Shown here: piece by piece, positions 8,678 to 16,363 of the stretch | Layout of the letters: every line of letters starts with the position of its first letter | Position numbering within the stretch: the stretch's first letter is position 1 | NCBI GenBank assembly: GCA_938075675.1 | Contig: CALJHE010000003.1 | Span: 115,738 to 155,469 of the forward strand | Direction: 5' to 3' | Origin: Candidatus Poseidoniaceae archaeon | GTDB lineage: Archaea; Thermoplasmatota; Poseidoniia; Poseidoniales; Poseidoniaceae | Length of the DNA stretch: 39,732 nucleotides | The notes under the pieces: model-generated | The model's input: only the letters and a program-made list of their open reading frames with translations | Database searches by the model: none | Told to the model about the DNA's origin: nothing | Translations under genes and position numbers: made by a program

Positions 8678-9805
8678 ATGTCTGAGAAACGTGACTATTA
8701 CGAAGTTCTCGGTGTGGATAAACAAGCCACATCTGCAGAACTCAAGAATGCCTTCCGCAGCCTTGCTCGCAAGTACCACCCCGACCGGAGTGAAGAAGCG
8801 AATGCAGAGGACATGTTCAAAGAAATCCAAGAAGCATATGCAGTACTTTCCGATGACCAAAAGCGAGCACAGTACGACCGCTTCGGGCATAATGGACCAG
8901 GTGGTTCACCGTTCGGTGGATTCGGAGGTGGTGGATTCAATATCAATCTCGAAGACATTCTTGGAGGGGATTTTTTCTCCAATATATTCGGTGGAGGCGG
9001 TGGAGGCTCTCGGCGTTCTCGCCGTCGAGGTTCAGACATTCGAATGATTCACACTGTTGATATGTTCAAAATCTATGAAGGTAGCACAGAAGAAGTTGAA
9101 GTTGAACTTCCAGTCGCTTGTACTCATTGCGATGGTACGGGTGCAAAGGACGGCAAGACATCTGAATGCAGTGATTGCAGTGGTCAAGGACGCGTCCGAA
9201 TGAGGCAACAAGTTGGACCCTTTGTTCAAGATGTTGTCCGTGAATGTCCAACTTGCGGCGGAACAGGCAGTTCGGCTGATGAATCATGTTCTCCGTGCCG
9301 GGGCAACGGTAAGGAAATCAAATCCACTACGCTTCGATTCAATATTCCTGCCGGCGCAGAAGCTGGCACTCGCCTACGAATGCGTGGCAAAGGGGAACCA
9401 GCCCCTCAAGGCAGAGGTGAAGACGGTGATTTGTTTATTGAAATCGACATTGAACCTCACCCATGGTTTGAACGCTCAAATGCAGACCTCATCATGTCTT
9501 TGCCGCTCGGTTATTCAGACTTGGTGCTCGGAACAACCGTGACCGTTCAACACGTCGACGGAAAAGACCTGAACATTAAGGTGCCAGCTTATTCCAATTC
9601 CGGGGACACCCTCGAAATTCGAAAACGAGGTCTACCTCGGAGCAGAGGCAGCGGCCGAGGTGATGTTGTTGTACTTCTGAAATTGCATATGCCGAAGAAA
9701 GTAGACAAGAAATCGAAAAAGGCTCTACAGGAGTTGAAGTCAACCCTCGCACCAACTGATATTTTGCAACGCATCAAGGATGATGCCAAGGATCGACGCA
9801 ATTGA
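8678..9805 (+). CDS. dnaJ: Chaperone protein DnaJ (type I Hsp40)
   Basis: A 375-residue full-length type I J-protein that delivers unfolded proteins to DnaK and stimulates its ATPase. The J domain (residues 5-70) has the HPD motif at 34-36. A Gly/Phe-rich region follows (about 73-112), including a poly-Gly run. The zinc-binding domain has four CxxCxGxG repeats beginning at Cys148 (CTHCDGTG, CSDCSGQG, CPTCGGTG, CSPCRGNG), then the substrate-binding C-terminal domains. Start chosen at the ATG at 8678 (MSEKRDYYEVLGV), preceded by GGTGA; an in-frame ATG 15 bases upstream is less likely. dnaK and grpE are not in the window. dnaJ in archaea is generally considered acquired from bacteria. A small acidic gene with the same MSEKR N-terminus follows 89 bases downstream. 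Confidence 0.97.
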   Translation: MSEKRDYYEVLGVDKQATSAELKNAFRSLARKYHPDRSEEANAEDMFKEIQEAYAVLSDDQKRAQYDRFGHNGPGGSPFGGFGGGGFNINLEDILGGDFFSNIFGGGGGGSRRSRRRGSDIRMIHTVDMFKIYEGSTEEVEVELPVACTHCDGTGAKDGKTSECSDCSGQGRVRMRQQVGPFVQDVVRECPTCGGTGSSADESCSPCRGNGKEIKSTTLRFNIPAGAEAGTRLRMRGKGEPAPQGRGEDGDLFIEIDIEPHPWFERSNADLIMSLPLGYSDLVLGTTVTVQHVDGKDLNIKVPAYSNSGDTLEIRKRGLPRSRGSGRGDVVVLLKLHMPKKVDKKSKKALQELKSTLAPTDILQRIKDDAKDRRN

Positions 9806-9846
9806 TTTTGCAATCATTTACCCTTCATAATCCAACTTTGCTTGGA

Positions 9847-9855
9847 CATAAATAT
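9847..9855 (+). promoter_or_regulatory. TATA-like promoter element
   Basis: An AT-rich CATAAATAT stretch lies about 40 bases before the ATG of the small acidic coiled-coil gene. An archaeal TATA box there would place the start of transcription near 9875-9880 and give a leader of about 15-20 bases. It is the clearest TATA-like sequence between dnaJ and this gene and suggests the latter has its own promoter. Confidence 0.45.
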
Positions 9856-9894
9856 CGTATAAGTCTTCATAACCTCTAGGCATTTGGTAGTGGC

Positions 9895-10203
9895 ATGTCC
9901 GAGAAGCGTGTACTGCGCAAGATGAAGAAACTCGCTTCTCGAATCCATGACAAAATGGAAGCAGTTCGTGATGTCATGGAAGACTTGGAAATCGAGTTTG
10001 AGTTGCTTCAAAATCAGATTACTAAACTTGAATCCAAGAAGGGCTTGACCCGTGACGAAAAGATCGTCGAGAAAAAGTCAACTAAACGTGTCGTAAACGA
10101 CTCCGCAGCTGAACCAGAGTTGGATGATGATGATGAAGATGATGACGATGGTATTCTCGACTTGGAGAACACTTCCGTTGTTACCGTCCGTCCAAAGTTC
10201 TGA
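9895..10203 (+). CDS. Small acidic coiled-coil protein
   Basis: A 102-residue protein that I do not recognise. Residues 1-50 are a charged helix with heptad-like spacing (probable coiled coil). A Lys-rich segment follows, then a run of about eleven mostly Asp residues with Glu (encoded by GAT/GAC repeats at about 10122-10150), then a short hydrophobic C-terminus (VVTVRPKF). No signal peptide, no cysteines. The acidic run suggests interaction with a basic partner such as a ribosomal protein or histone-like protein, or simply solubility. It follows dnaJ on the same strand with its own TATA-like element, and shares the N-terminal MSEKR. A link to protein folding is only a guess from position. 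Confidence 0.75.
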   Translation: MSEKRVLRKMKKLASRIHDKMEAVRDVMEDLEIEFELLQNQITKLESKKGLTRDEKIVEKKSTKRVVNDSAAEPELDDDDEDDDDGILDLENTSVVTVRPKF

Positions 10204-10254
10204 GCCAATTCCGAGGTTCAGGAACTGCCCACTTTCAATGAATAGATGACTTTG

Positions 10255-12492
10255 TCATTCTTCTTCAAGCGATTGAATATGAAGCGTTGAAGGGATTCTT
10301 GCTGCGCTTGGCTCTCCGTCCATGCGACCGTTGAGTTCGATATCAACAGCGGTAGCAGTGCCACTGATTTCAGCCATGATGAATGTGCGATTTCCCTTTG
10401 CCATTGTGTCGAGGAATACCTCCTCTCCTCGGTTCAGGAATCTCGGTTCAACATTTTCAACATTCCACGCCTGTCCAACAGGTGCATCAAATCGTAGTGC
10501 CGCCAAGTCCCAATGGCCCTCAACAATGTGAATTCCGACCATGAGTGGTATTGCCCCTTCAGACTTCGCTAATCTTTCGTCAAGTTTCCATACTGCCATC
10601 GCCACGCTATCGGTACGGTAATCAAGGTCAGGTTTGCCCCAAGCCGAGTTTGCTTCATCCCAAGACAGCAACGACACGGCTTGAAGAGCTCGTGCAAGAT
10701 TTGCACGCGATTGCTTTGGTGTAGTTTCTCCTGAATCTAATTGTGATTTGAACCAAGCGAGTTGTTCAGATTTCTTCGAGAATTCTCGGGCTGTTTTCGA
10801 ATTGCGATATTGAATGAGACCAAAGTACAGAACTGGTAAAAGGAACAAGGATCCAAGGAAGAAGCGAGCCCTAACTCCCCATTTTTGAGCATTTTCATCC
10901 GGTGGGAAATACGGTTCTTCTCCTTCATCAATCACCGAGTAGGTAGAGGATAGGAGGTATGCCAACGCAGGCGCATCTTCGCCCCACGGATGCGGGGTGT
11001 TGTTGCTCGCATCAACAAGAGCAACACGCAGGAAATGTGTTCCAGGGCCCACCTCAAGCGATGTTTGGATTTTACCGTTGGAGTAGGTGCTTCGTCGAGA
11101 ATCAATGACTCCCCAAGATTCTTGGTCAATGCTCCATACCTCCAACTCAAATTGTTCGATGCTCATGCTTTCAAGCGTGAGTCGAATGATGTGCTTGGAT
11201 TCAACCCATCCGTTTACTTCTAGCCGATAGACATCCGCAGTGTCATGAACGGCGAGAGTCATTTCACCTCCAACAGGTCCTGAATCAAGATTCATTAATG
11301 GCCATGAGGAGTTGTCGCTCTGGAGAGACAGAGGTCGCACTGATGGTGCTTCATGACCTGAGCCAAAGTCTGAGAAATCTTCGACCAATAAGGTGACATA
11401 ATGAACCGGGGAATCGAAATGCACACGAACAGCACTGATGTTTGGATATGGATAAAAAGTGTATGTTGGGTCTGGAGTGATGTTCTTTTGGGCGCCCAAT
11501 ATCCATGTGCCTCCAACGAGTTGGTCCACAGTGATCGACGTGTTTGTAAACAAGGGTTCGAAGGTGAATTTTTCGGTGTCATTCATGGCAAGCATTACCG
11601 TAGTCGAATGGTGGCCAGCAAAGTGCATGTTTTCAGAACTTTCAGTGAGTTGGAGTGATGCGTTGTGAGCATAAAGCATCGTTTTTATGGCCCATGCAGT
11701 ATGAGGTAGACTTGTTTCAATCTTCACCACAACTCGACCTGAATCCTCGAAGAACCAAAAGCCACTTTCGCCGTGTATTGACGCACTTAGTCCTTGAGCA
11801 TGAATCAATTCGTCATCGTACAAAGTTTCAGTCAAATTCTGTTGAAAGTAGATTGAAATCTTGAGGTCATTTGTAGCATGCATTCCTTGAAGTTCAAGTG
11901 TGTCTCCAGCCTCCACGCTGAACGCTACGTACTCTGAACCTGCGAGTTCATGGATACCCGTAGTAAAATCGGGGGACGAATATTCTCCGTTCGGTACGCC
12001 GTTGAGATGCCCTTTGGTTGGTTGAATGCATTCGTTGATGTCCGAGCAGTGTTCAATTGTTCGAGGCACGACTGCTTCAGATGGGGATGGGCGTACCGTT
12101 GGGAAGGATTCATCGATGGATTCGATTAAAGAATAGTACACATTCTCCTCAAGAGGTGAATTGATGCTGAGGGTAACTGTGCCATTTGCAGTGGCTTGAA
12201 CAGTAAGGATATTTTCAGTTTGGTAGTTCGTTCCGGCGAGGTTGATTTCTGCGGTGCATTGCTGGCATTCGAGGACAAGGCTTGTCCACTGCCCTTCTTC
12301 AATGGTCCATTGACGCGAGTGGTTATCGACTCCGTTTGATGAATAGCCAGTGATACGCCCGTCCGTATGGAAGGTGTTTCCTGCTTCATTTTCCGCTGCA
12401 ACGAAGGGTAATGGAGTCAATCCAAGGATACAGAGTAGGCATGCCATGAACACACCTGCGCTCATCCGACGTAGTGACATGTTGCCGTCCAT
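10255..12492 (-). CDS. Secreted membrane-anchored protein with cytoplasmic C-terminal domain
   Basis: A 745-residue protein starting at the ATG at 12492 (a second ATG at 12480 is equally good). The signal peptide (residues 8-33) ends near PFVAAENE. About 520 residues of beta-rich extracellular sequence follow, with N-glycosylation sequons (for example NGT, NAS, NDT, NNS) and paired cysteines (CQQC; C..INEC). A transmembrane helix (about residues 552-570) is followed by a cytoplasmic part of about 175 residues with a basic helix and a beta-rich globular domain. This differs from the other surface proteins here, whose tails are low-complexity. I do not recognise either part. A receptor or sensor linking outside to inside is possible. 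Transcribed divergently from arcS with a gap of about 50 bases. Confidence 0.82.
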   Translation of the reverse strand: MDGNMSLRRMSAGVFMACLLCILGLTPLPFVAAENEAGNTFHTDGRITGYSSNGVDNHSRQWTIEEGQWTSLVLECQQCTAEINLAGTNYQTENILTVQATANGTVTLSINSPLEENVYYSLIESIDESFPTVRPSPSEAVVPRTIEHCSDINECIQPTKGHLNGVPNGEYSSPDFTTGIHELAGSEYVAFSVEAGDTLELQGMHATNDLKISIYFQQNLTETLYDDELIHAQGLSASIHGESGFWFFEDSGRVVVKIETSLPHTAWAIKTMLYAHNASLQLTESSENMHFAGHHSTTVMLAMNDTEKFTFEPLFTNTSITVDQLVGGTWILGAQKNITPDPTYTFYPYPNISAVRVHFDSPVHYVTLLVEDFSDFGSGHEAPSVRPLSLQSDNSSWPLMNLDSGPVGGEMTLAVHDTADVYRLEVNGWVESKHIIRLTLESMSIEQFELEVWSIDQESWGVIDSRRSTYSNGKIQTSLEVGPGTHFLRVALVDASNNTPHPWGEDAPALAYLLSSTYSVIDEGEEPYFPPDENAQKWGVRARFFLGSLFLLPVLYFGLIQYRNSKTAREFSKKSEQLAWFKSQLDSGETTPKQSRANLARALQAVSLLSWDEANSAWGKPDLDYRTDSVAMAVWKLDERLAKSEGAIPLMVGIHIVEGHWDLAALRFDAPVGQAWNVENVEPRFLNRGEEVFLDTMAKGNRTFIMAEISGTATAVDIELNGRMDGEPSAARIPSTLHIQSLEEE

Positions 12493-12543
12493 ATCTGTCC
12501 CTGTGAAGTATGCTCTTTGAACTTAGGCCCTTCTTTGTGTCCA

Positions 12544-14352
12544 ATGCTTGAAGAAGCAATGGCTTTTGGCTCAACCATGGATGATGGTCTCGGTCGAACC
12601 GTTACAGCACGTTACCGCTTTGCTCGTCAGTGGGCTTTGGGCGACCGCAAGAGCCCGCTGTCGTCAACACCAGCCCTGGTTTTACTTGACGGTGATCCGG
12701 ATGTAGCGACTCATATTGCTCCATTCCGTTCTTCAACCGATGATGCGATTCCGGCTACACTTCATTTTGAATCTCGACTGCCACTGTCTCCCCCAGACTT
12801 TTCGAGCAATTCCCCTTCATGGAGTGTTTCGATCGGCCATGTGCTCCCTCCCTCTCTCGACGAAGCAGATGCAGGTGAGGCAGCTGGCACTGCTCAAGTT
12901 TTGCCGGTTTCTTGGCAGAGGCTCAATCACGATGCAAGCCTCACAGATCCTGAACTCAAGCCAGATGTGGTCGTTCTTGTTGACGCAGTACAACTTGCCG
13001 CACAACCAGGCAGGCTTGTAGAGGCAATCTCCATTTTGAAGCAACAATTCCCGGGTGCTCTTTTGTGGACTCCTGGATTAGGTGGGCCTGATAATTTGGC
13101 CGTACTTGTCTGGTTCGGCGTTGATTTGTTTGACCTCTCTCGGTCTCGGCAAGCAGCCGCTGCTGGAGTTTTATTGACCGAACAAGGCCCTCGACATATC
13201 GTTGACTCAATGGACGAATCTGCTGATATGGAACAACAAATCTCCCATTGGAGGAACGCTATCGCATCAGTTCGAGGTGCATTGGCCTCGGACCAGATGA
13301 GGTCTCTTGCAGACCGCCAATCCCTTACCAGCCCAAGACTGGTTGAGCATTTGCGCCGTCATGACCTCTTGTGCCAGAACATCCCCGGACTGCTCTCGTC
13401 GCACGTGGCTGCAGATTTCAAATTTCCATGCCATTCAGTTTCCGTTCAAACCGACCCATTGATCACCGACTGGGAATCCTATATGACCACGGAATATTCT
13501 GCCCCTCTTGGCTTGGACACCATTTTGGTTTTACTGCCGTGTTCCGCTCGAAAGCCATATCGACTTTCCAAATCCCATGGTCGCTTCATTCGTGCAATTG
13601 GGACCAGTGCTTGCCACGAAGTAATGGTCACATCACCTCTTGGACTTGTTCCTCGTGATCTCGAAGAGGTCTGGCCTGCTGGACATTATGATGTCCCAGT
13701 TACTGGCGACTGGACTGGTGATGAACTTGCAAGGATTCAGCGTATGTTCCGAGTTTTGGTTGACAGACAAGAGTACAAGAGAATAATCAATCATTCTGGC
13801 ATCCATTTTGAACACCCTTCTGTTGAGGTCGTCGATACTCGACAAGGTGATTCTGCAGGCTCACACGATGCATTAGAGCGTCTCTCAGAAGCAGTTCGTT
13901 CTGCCGTTGATACCTTTAGCGCCCGAGGACGTAAGACTGAGAAGATTTTACTGGATAATTTTGCAAGCATTTCTCGTAAGCAAATGAACAATGATGCTTG
14001 GCTTGCCGACATGAAAGTACGGGGAAAGCCTCCTCGCTATAGACTCGAACGAGATAAAAACCAAATGGCTCTTTGGTCGATAGACCGGAGTGGGTTTTCT
14101 CTACCAAAGGCAGTTATCCCAACATTGGATGAGCTCAACTCGTTGCCTACCGTCCACCTTCGACCAGATGTCGCATGGAAAGGTGACATCTTCGGAGTAC
14201 TCGTCGAATCATTTGACAAATCAATACGTGCAGGAAGCGATGTCTTGGTTTACCAAAACGGTACAGTGATCGGACTGGCTCGTGCCCATGCTCCCGCTTG
14301 GGAATGGCCCAACACTCCGGGACGCTTAGCCAAATCTCACCAACGACTGTGA
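12544..14352 (+). CDS. arcS: Archaeosine synthase ArcS (TgtA2)
   Basis: A 602-residue protein from the ATG at 12544; the frame is open a little further upstream, and ATGs 15 and 33 bases downstream are alternatives. The signature PCSARKPY (residues 332-339), followed by SKSHGRF and then TSPLGLVPRDLEEVWPAGHY, is characteristic of ArcS. The N-terminal ~280 residues correspond to a TGT-like domain that has lost catalytic features, and the last ~75 residues (DVLVYQNGTVIGLARA) are a PUA RNA-binding domain. ArcS modifies preQ0 at position 15 of archaeal tRNA on the way to archaeosine; in several archaea it attaches lysine and a radical SAM partner (RaSEA) finishes the reaction. Neither tgtA nor RaSEA is in the window. 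Length and domain order are typical. rps15 follows after 114 bases. Confidence 0.92.
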   Translation: MLEEAMAFGSTMDDGLGRTVTARYRFARQWALGDRKSPLSSTPALVLLDGDPDVATHIAPFRSSTDDAIPATLHFESRLPLSPPDFSSNSPSWSVSIGHVLPPSLDEADAGEAAGTAQVLPVSWQRLNHDASLTDPELKPDVVVLVDAVQLAAQPGRLVEAISILKQQFPGALLWTPGLGGPDNLAVLVWFGVDLFDLSRSRQAAAAGVLLTEQGPRHIVDSMDESADMEQQISHWRNAIASVRGALASDQMRSLADRQSLTSPRLVEHLRRHDLLCQNIPGLLSSHVAADFKFPCHSVSVQTDPLITDWESYMTTEYSAPLGLDTILVLLPCSARKPYRLSKSHGRFIRAIGTSACHEVMVTSPLGLVPRDLEEVWPAGHYDVPVTGDWTGDELARIQRMFRVLVDRQEYKRIINHSGIHFEHPSVEVVDTRQGDSAGSHDALERLSEAVRSAVDTFSARGRKTEKILLDNFASISRKQMNNDAWLADMKVRGKPPRYRLERDKNQMALWSIDRSGFSLPKAVIPTLDELNSLPTVHLRPDVAWKGDIFGVLVESFDKSIRAGSDVLVYQNGTVIGLARAHAPAWEWPNTPGRLAKSHQRL

Positions 14353-14466
14353 ATTCAACCTTCTTTCACCTCGCAATCCTGCGTTAAGACGATGCGATTC
14401 GAGCTTGGTTGAAGCGGAGCGGTTAAGAAGGGGTGACAAGTCGGCTTTTTCCTTGGAGTTGTCCTT
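14353..14466 (+). promoter_or_regulatory. Upstream region of rps15, probable promoter
   Basis: This 114-base gap between arcS and rps15 holds no open frame or tRNA. It contains a T-run (GGCTTTTTCC, near 14443-14452) just after a purine-rich stretch (AAGAAGGGGTGA). The T-run could end arcS transcripts, while a weak TTAAG element could serve rps15. Nothing stronger is visible. Confidence 0.3.
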
Positions 14467-14925
14467 ATGGCACGGATGTATAAATCACGCAAAGGAAAGA
14501 GTGGGTCCAGTAAGCCCTATGTCAGCGAAGCACCAGAGTGGTCAAACACGGATGCTGCGGCGGTAAAGCAACTTGTAATCGACCTCGGCAAGGAAGGACA
14601 TTCTTCCGCAGTCATCGGCACAATTCTACGGGACCAACATGCAGTCCCTAACGCTCGGCTCGTTCTCGGTAAGAGAATCGGTGCAGTTCTCGCAGAGAAC
14701 AACATCGGTGGTACATATCCTGAAGATTTGATGAACCTGATGCGACAAGCTGTCGGAATCATAAACCACCTTGGCAGCGGAAATCACAAAGATTTGCACA
14801 ACAAGCGTTCTCTTGAAATTACTGAAGCAAAGATTCGCCGACTTTCCAACTACTACAAGTCTGAAGGCCGTTTGCCATCTGATTGGCGATACAAGCGAGA
14901 AGAACTCCGCCTCATGGTCGAGTGA
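14467..14925 (+). CDS. rps15: 30S ribosomal protein uS15
   Basis: A 152-residue archaeal/eukaryotic-type uS15, longer than the ~89-residue bacterial form because of the N-terminal extension (MARMYKSRKGKSGSSKP). It binds 16S rRNA early in small-subunit assembly. The conserved core is clear: GHSSAVIGTILRDQHAVPNA, the IGGTYPEDLMNL helix, the NHKDLHNKRSLEITEAKIRR region and the C-terminal SDWRYKREELRLMVE. In many archaea rps15 lies beside a RecJ/GAN-type gene and KEOPS or rps3ae genes; here the following gene is a candidate degenerate RecJ-like protein. Start at the ATG giving MARMY, as in homologues. Confidence 0.97.
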   Translation: MARMYKSRKGKSGSSKPYVSEAPEWSNTDAAAVKQLVIDLGKEGHSSAVIGTILRDQHAVPNARLVLGKRIGAVLAENNIGGTYPEDLMNLMRQAVGIINHLGSGNHKDLHNKRSLEITEAKIRRLSNYYKSEGRLPSDWRYKREELRLMVE

Positions 14926-14995
14926 TTCACAACGCTCTTCACATTTGATGTGAGACTTCATCAACGTTCACCTTCTCGATACAAAGGGTGCGAAC

Positions 14996-15898
14996 ATGAA
15001 CGACTTGCTTCAAACAGCCCCGTTCCACGACATTCAATCACACATTGAAGGTCTTGTTGAAAAAATCCGTGAGGCTGAGATGGTGCATATTCATGCGCCA
15101 GCGGACCTACAGGGTTTGCTCTCTCTAACAACACTCGAATCTGCATTCTTGGATACTGGTGTCTCGTACAGGCGGCGGTTTTTGCCCCCGCACCAACACA
15201 TACCACGAGATGAACGCCAAGCACCTCAATCATCACTTGACGGACTCCTCATTTTCATTGACCCATTCGAAGATACATGGACGATTGAGGATCTTCCGCT
15301 AACAGACTTTATCCACATCACTCCACTTTCGGTTACCGTTCGTTTGGGTTCGAACCAGTCTGAGCGCAGGGGTGCATTGGACACCGTTGCCCAGTGTGCG
15401 GCAATAGCCGCTGCGTTGTCACCGAACGGACAAAAAACTCGTCTTATCCGTCCATTTGCCTCCACTGGCCTCTGGCTTCGCGAAGCACTTGATACCACAT
15501 TCGATCCGATTCACACAACTGTTCGTGATCACTTACGCGCTGAAGGAGCATTCAGAATCGTCCCTTTGCCAGAAGTTCCGACACCTGCCACTGGAATGAT
15601 TCCTGACCTTTCGGAGAGAATGCTTTCTCGTCTCCGTAAGGGTTGGTCGAAAATGGATGCTGAAGCACGTTCAGGGGCACTAAGTGAACTCCTTATGCCT
15701 GCACTTCGAAACCCTACTCTTTCAACACCCCGTTTGGAGGAATTGGTTTGGCATCGATTGATGTTGGGTGCTTCAGATGTCGATGTCATGAGTCAAGTTC
15801 ACTTGGCTGAGCAGTCATGGCCGAATGAAGCAGGTAAAGCAAAGATACATGCTTCCAAAGTCGCTGACAACTTCCTCAAATCAGGTCTTTTAATTTGA
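14996..15898 (+). CDS. Candidate degenerate RecJ/Cdc45-like (DHH family) protein
   Basis: A 300-residue soluble protein that I do not recognise with certainty. Residues 28-62 (MVHIHAPADLQGLLSLTTLE and on to FLDTGVSYRRRF) follow the pattern of the first DHH motif of RecJ-like proteins: strand, HxDxDG, helix, small-residue gap, strand. Here only His33, Asp37 and Gly40 remain and the spacing is altered, so the metal-binding acidic residues appear lost. The middle (LIRPFASTG) and a later DLSERMLSRL stretch also resemble the archaeal RecJ layout. rps15-recJ adjacency is common in euryarchaea, where GAN/RecJ or Cdc45-like proteins join the GINS-MCM helicase. Inference: an inactive Cdc45/RecJ2-type replication factor. 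It is shorter than typical GAN (~450 residues). Alternative: a lineage-specific unknown. Confidence 0.7.
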   Translation: MNDLLQTAPFHDIQSHIEGLVEKIREAEMVHIHAPADLQGLLSLTTLESAFLDTGVSYRRRFLPPHQHIPRDERQAPQSSLDGLLIFIDPFEDTWTIEDLPLTDFIHITPLSVTVRLGSNQSERRGALDTVAQCAAIAAALSPNGQKTRLIRPFASTGLWLREALDTTFDPIHTTVRDHLRAEGAFRIVPLPEVPTPATGMIPDLSERMLSRLRKGWSKMDAEARSGALSELLMPALRNPTLSTPRLEELVWHRLMLGASDVDVMSQVHLAEQSWPNEAGKAKIHASKVADNFLKSGLLI

Positions 15899-15944
15899 AT
15901 CTCGTCATCGACGGGTTGAAACCAAAGAACGAACTGGACTGTAC

Positions 15945-16295
15945 ATGGCCATTGAACGATTGCTCACAGGTAGTATTCGAGACCAAGTTCAAGATTTAAT
16001 GTCGACCGAAGACCTCGTCATCGAAGCATTCCGTGATTTGGTGAAAGATGAACTCAAGGCACACATCCGCAGTAAAGTGGATGAGGATCCTGAATTGAAG
16101 GCCGAAATTAAAGAAGCAGTCGCTTACTATTTCCATACCAAGGCGCGAACCGTCTATGCCGAACTCAAGGCTACACGAGCTGCGACCAGACTCGGACTAC
16201 GCTTGTTGCCTGATGATTTGCAGGGCGAAGTTGGTGAGGCAGTTGTTTCTCTGTTTGAGAAGGAATTGGGAGCGCTTCTCGAGAAGGCACTTTGA
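15945..16295 (+). CDS. Small helical protein of unknown function
   Basis: A 116-residue, almost entirely alpha-helical, charged protein (for example LVIEAFRDLVKDELKAHIRS) with no cysteines, signal or membrane segment. I do not recognise it. It follows rps15 and the RecJ-like candidate on the same strand, with gaps of 70 and 46 bases, so the three are probably one transcription unit. In other archaea this place may hold pcc1 or rps3ae, but the sequence fits neither. It could be a small helical partner in replication or ribosome biogenesis; this is inferred from position only. Confidence 0.75.
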   Translation: MAIERLLTGSIRDQVQDLMSTEDLVIEAFRDLVKDELKAHIRSKVDEDPELKAEIKEAVAYYFHTKARTVYAELKATRAATRLGLRLLPDDLQGEVGEAVVSLFEKELGALLEKAL

Positions 16296-16363
16296 CGCTG
16301 TTTGTTCACTGAAAGGCGCTTCTCTTATGTGCCATGCGCGCTGCCATAGCACACGGTGAGGTT

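Noticed and set aside
14353-14466. Possible tRNA or C/D box RNA between arcS and rps15
   Set aside because: No cloverleaf, T-loop GTTCRA context or paired C and D boxes could be found by eye.
15945-16295. KEOPS subunit Pcc1 by gene order
   Set aside because: Pcc1 is shorter with an alternating beta/alpha pattern; this protein is almost wholly helical.
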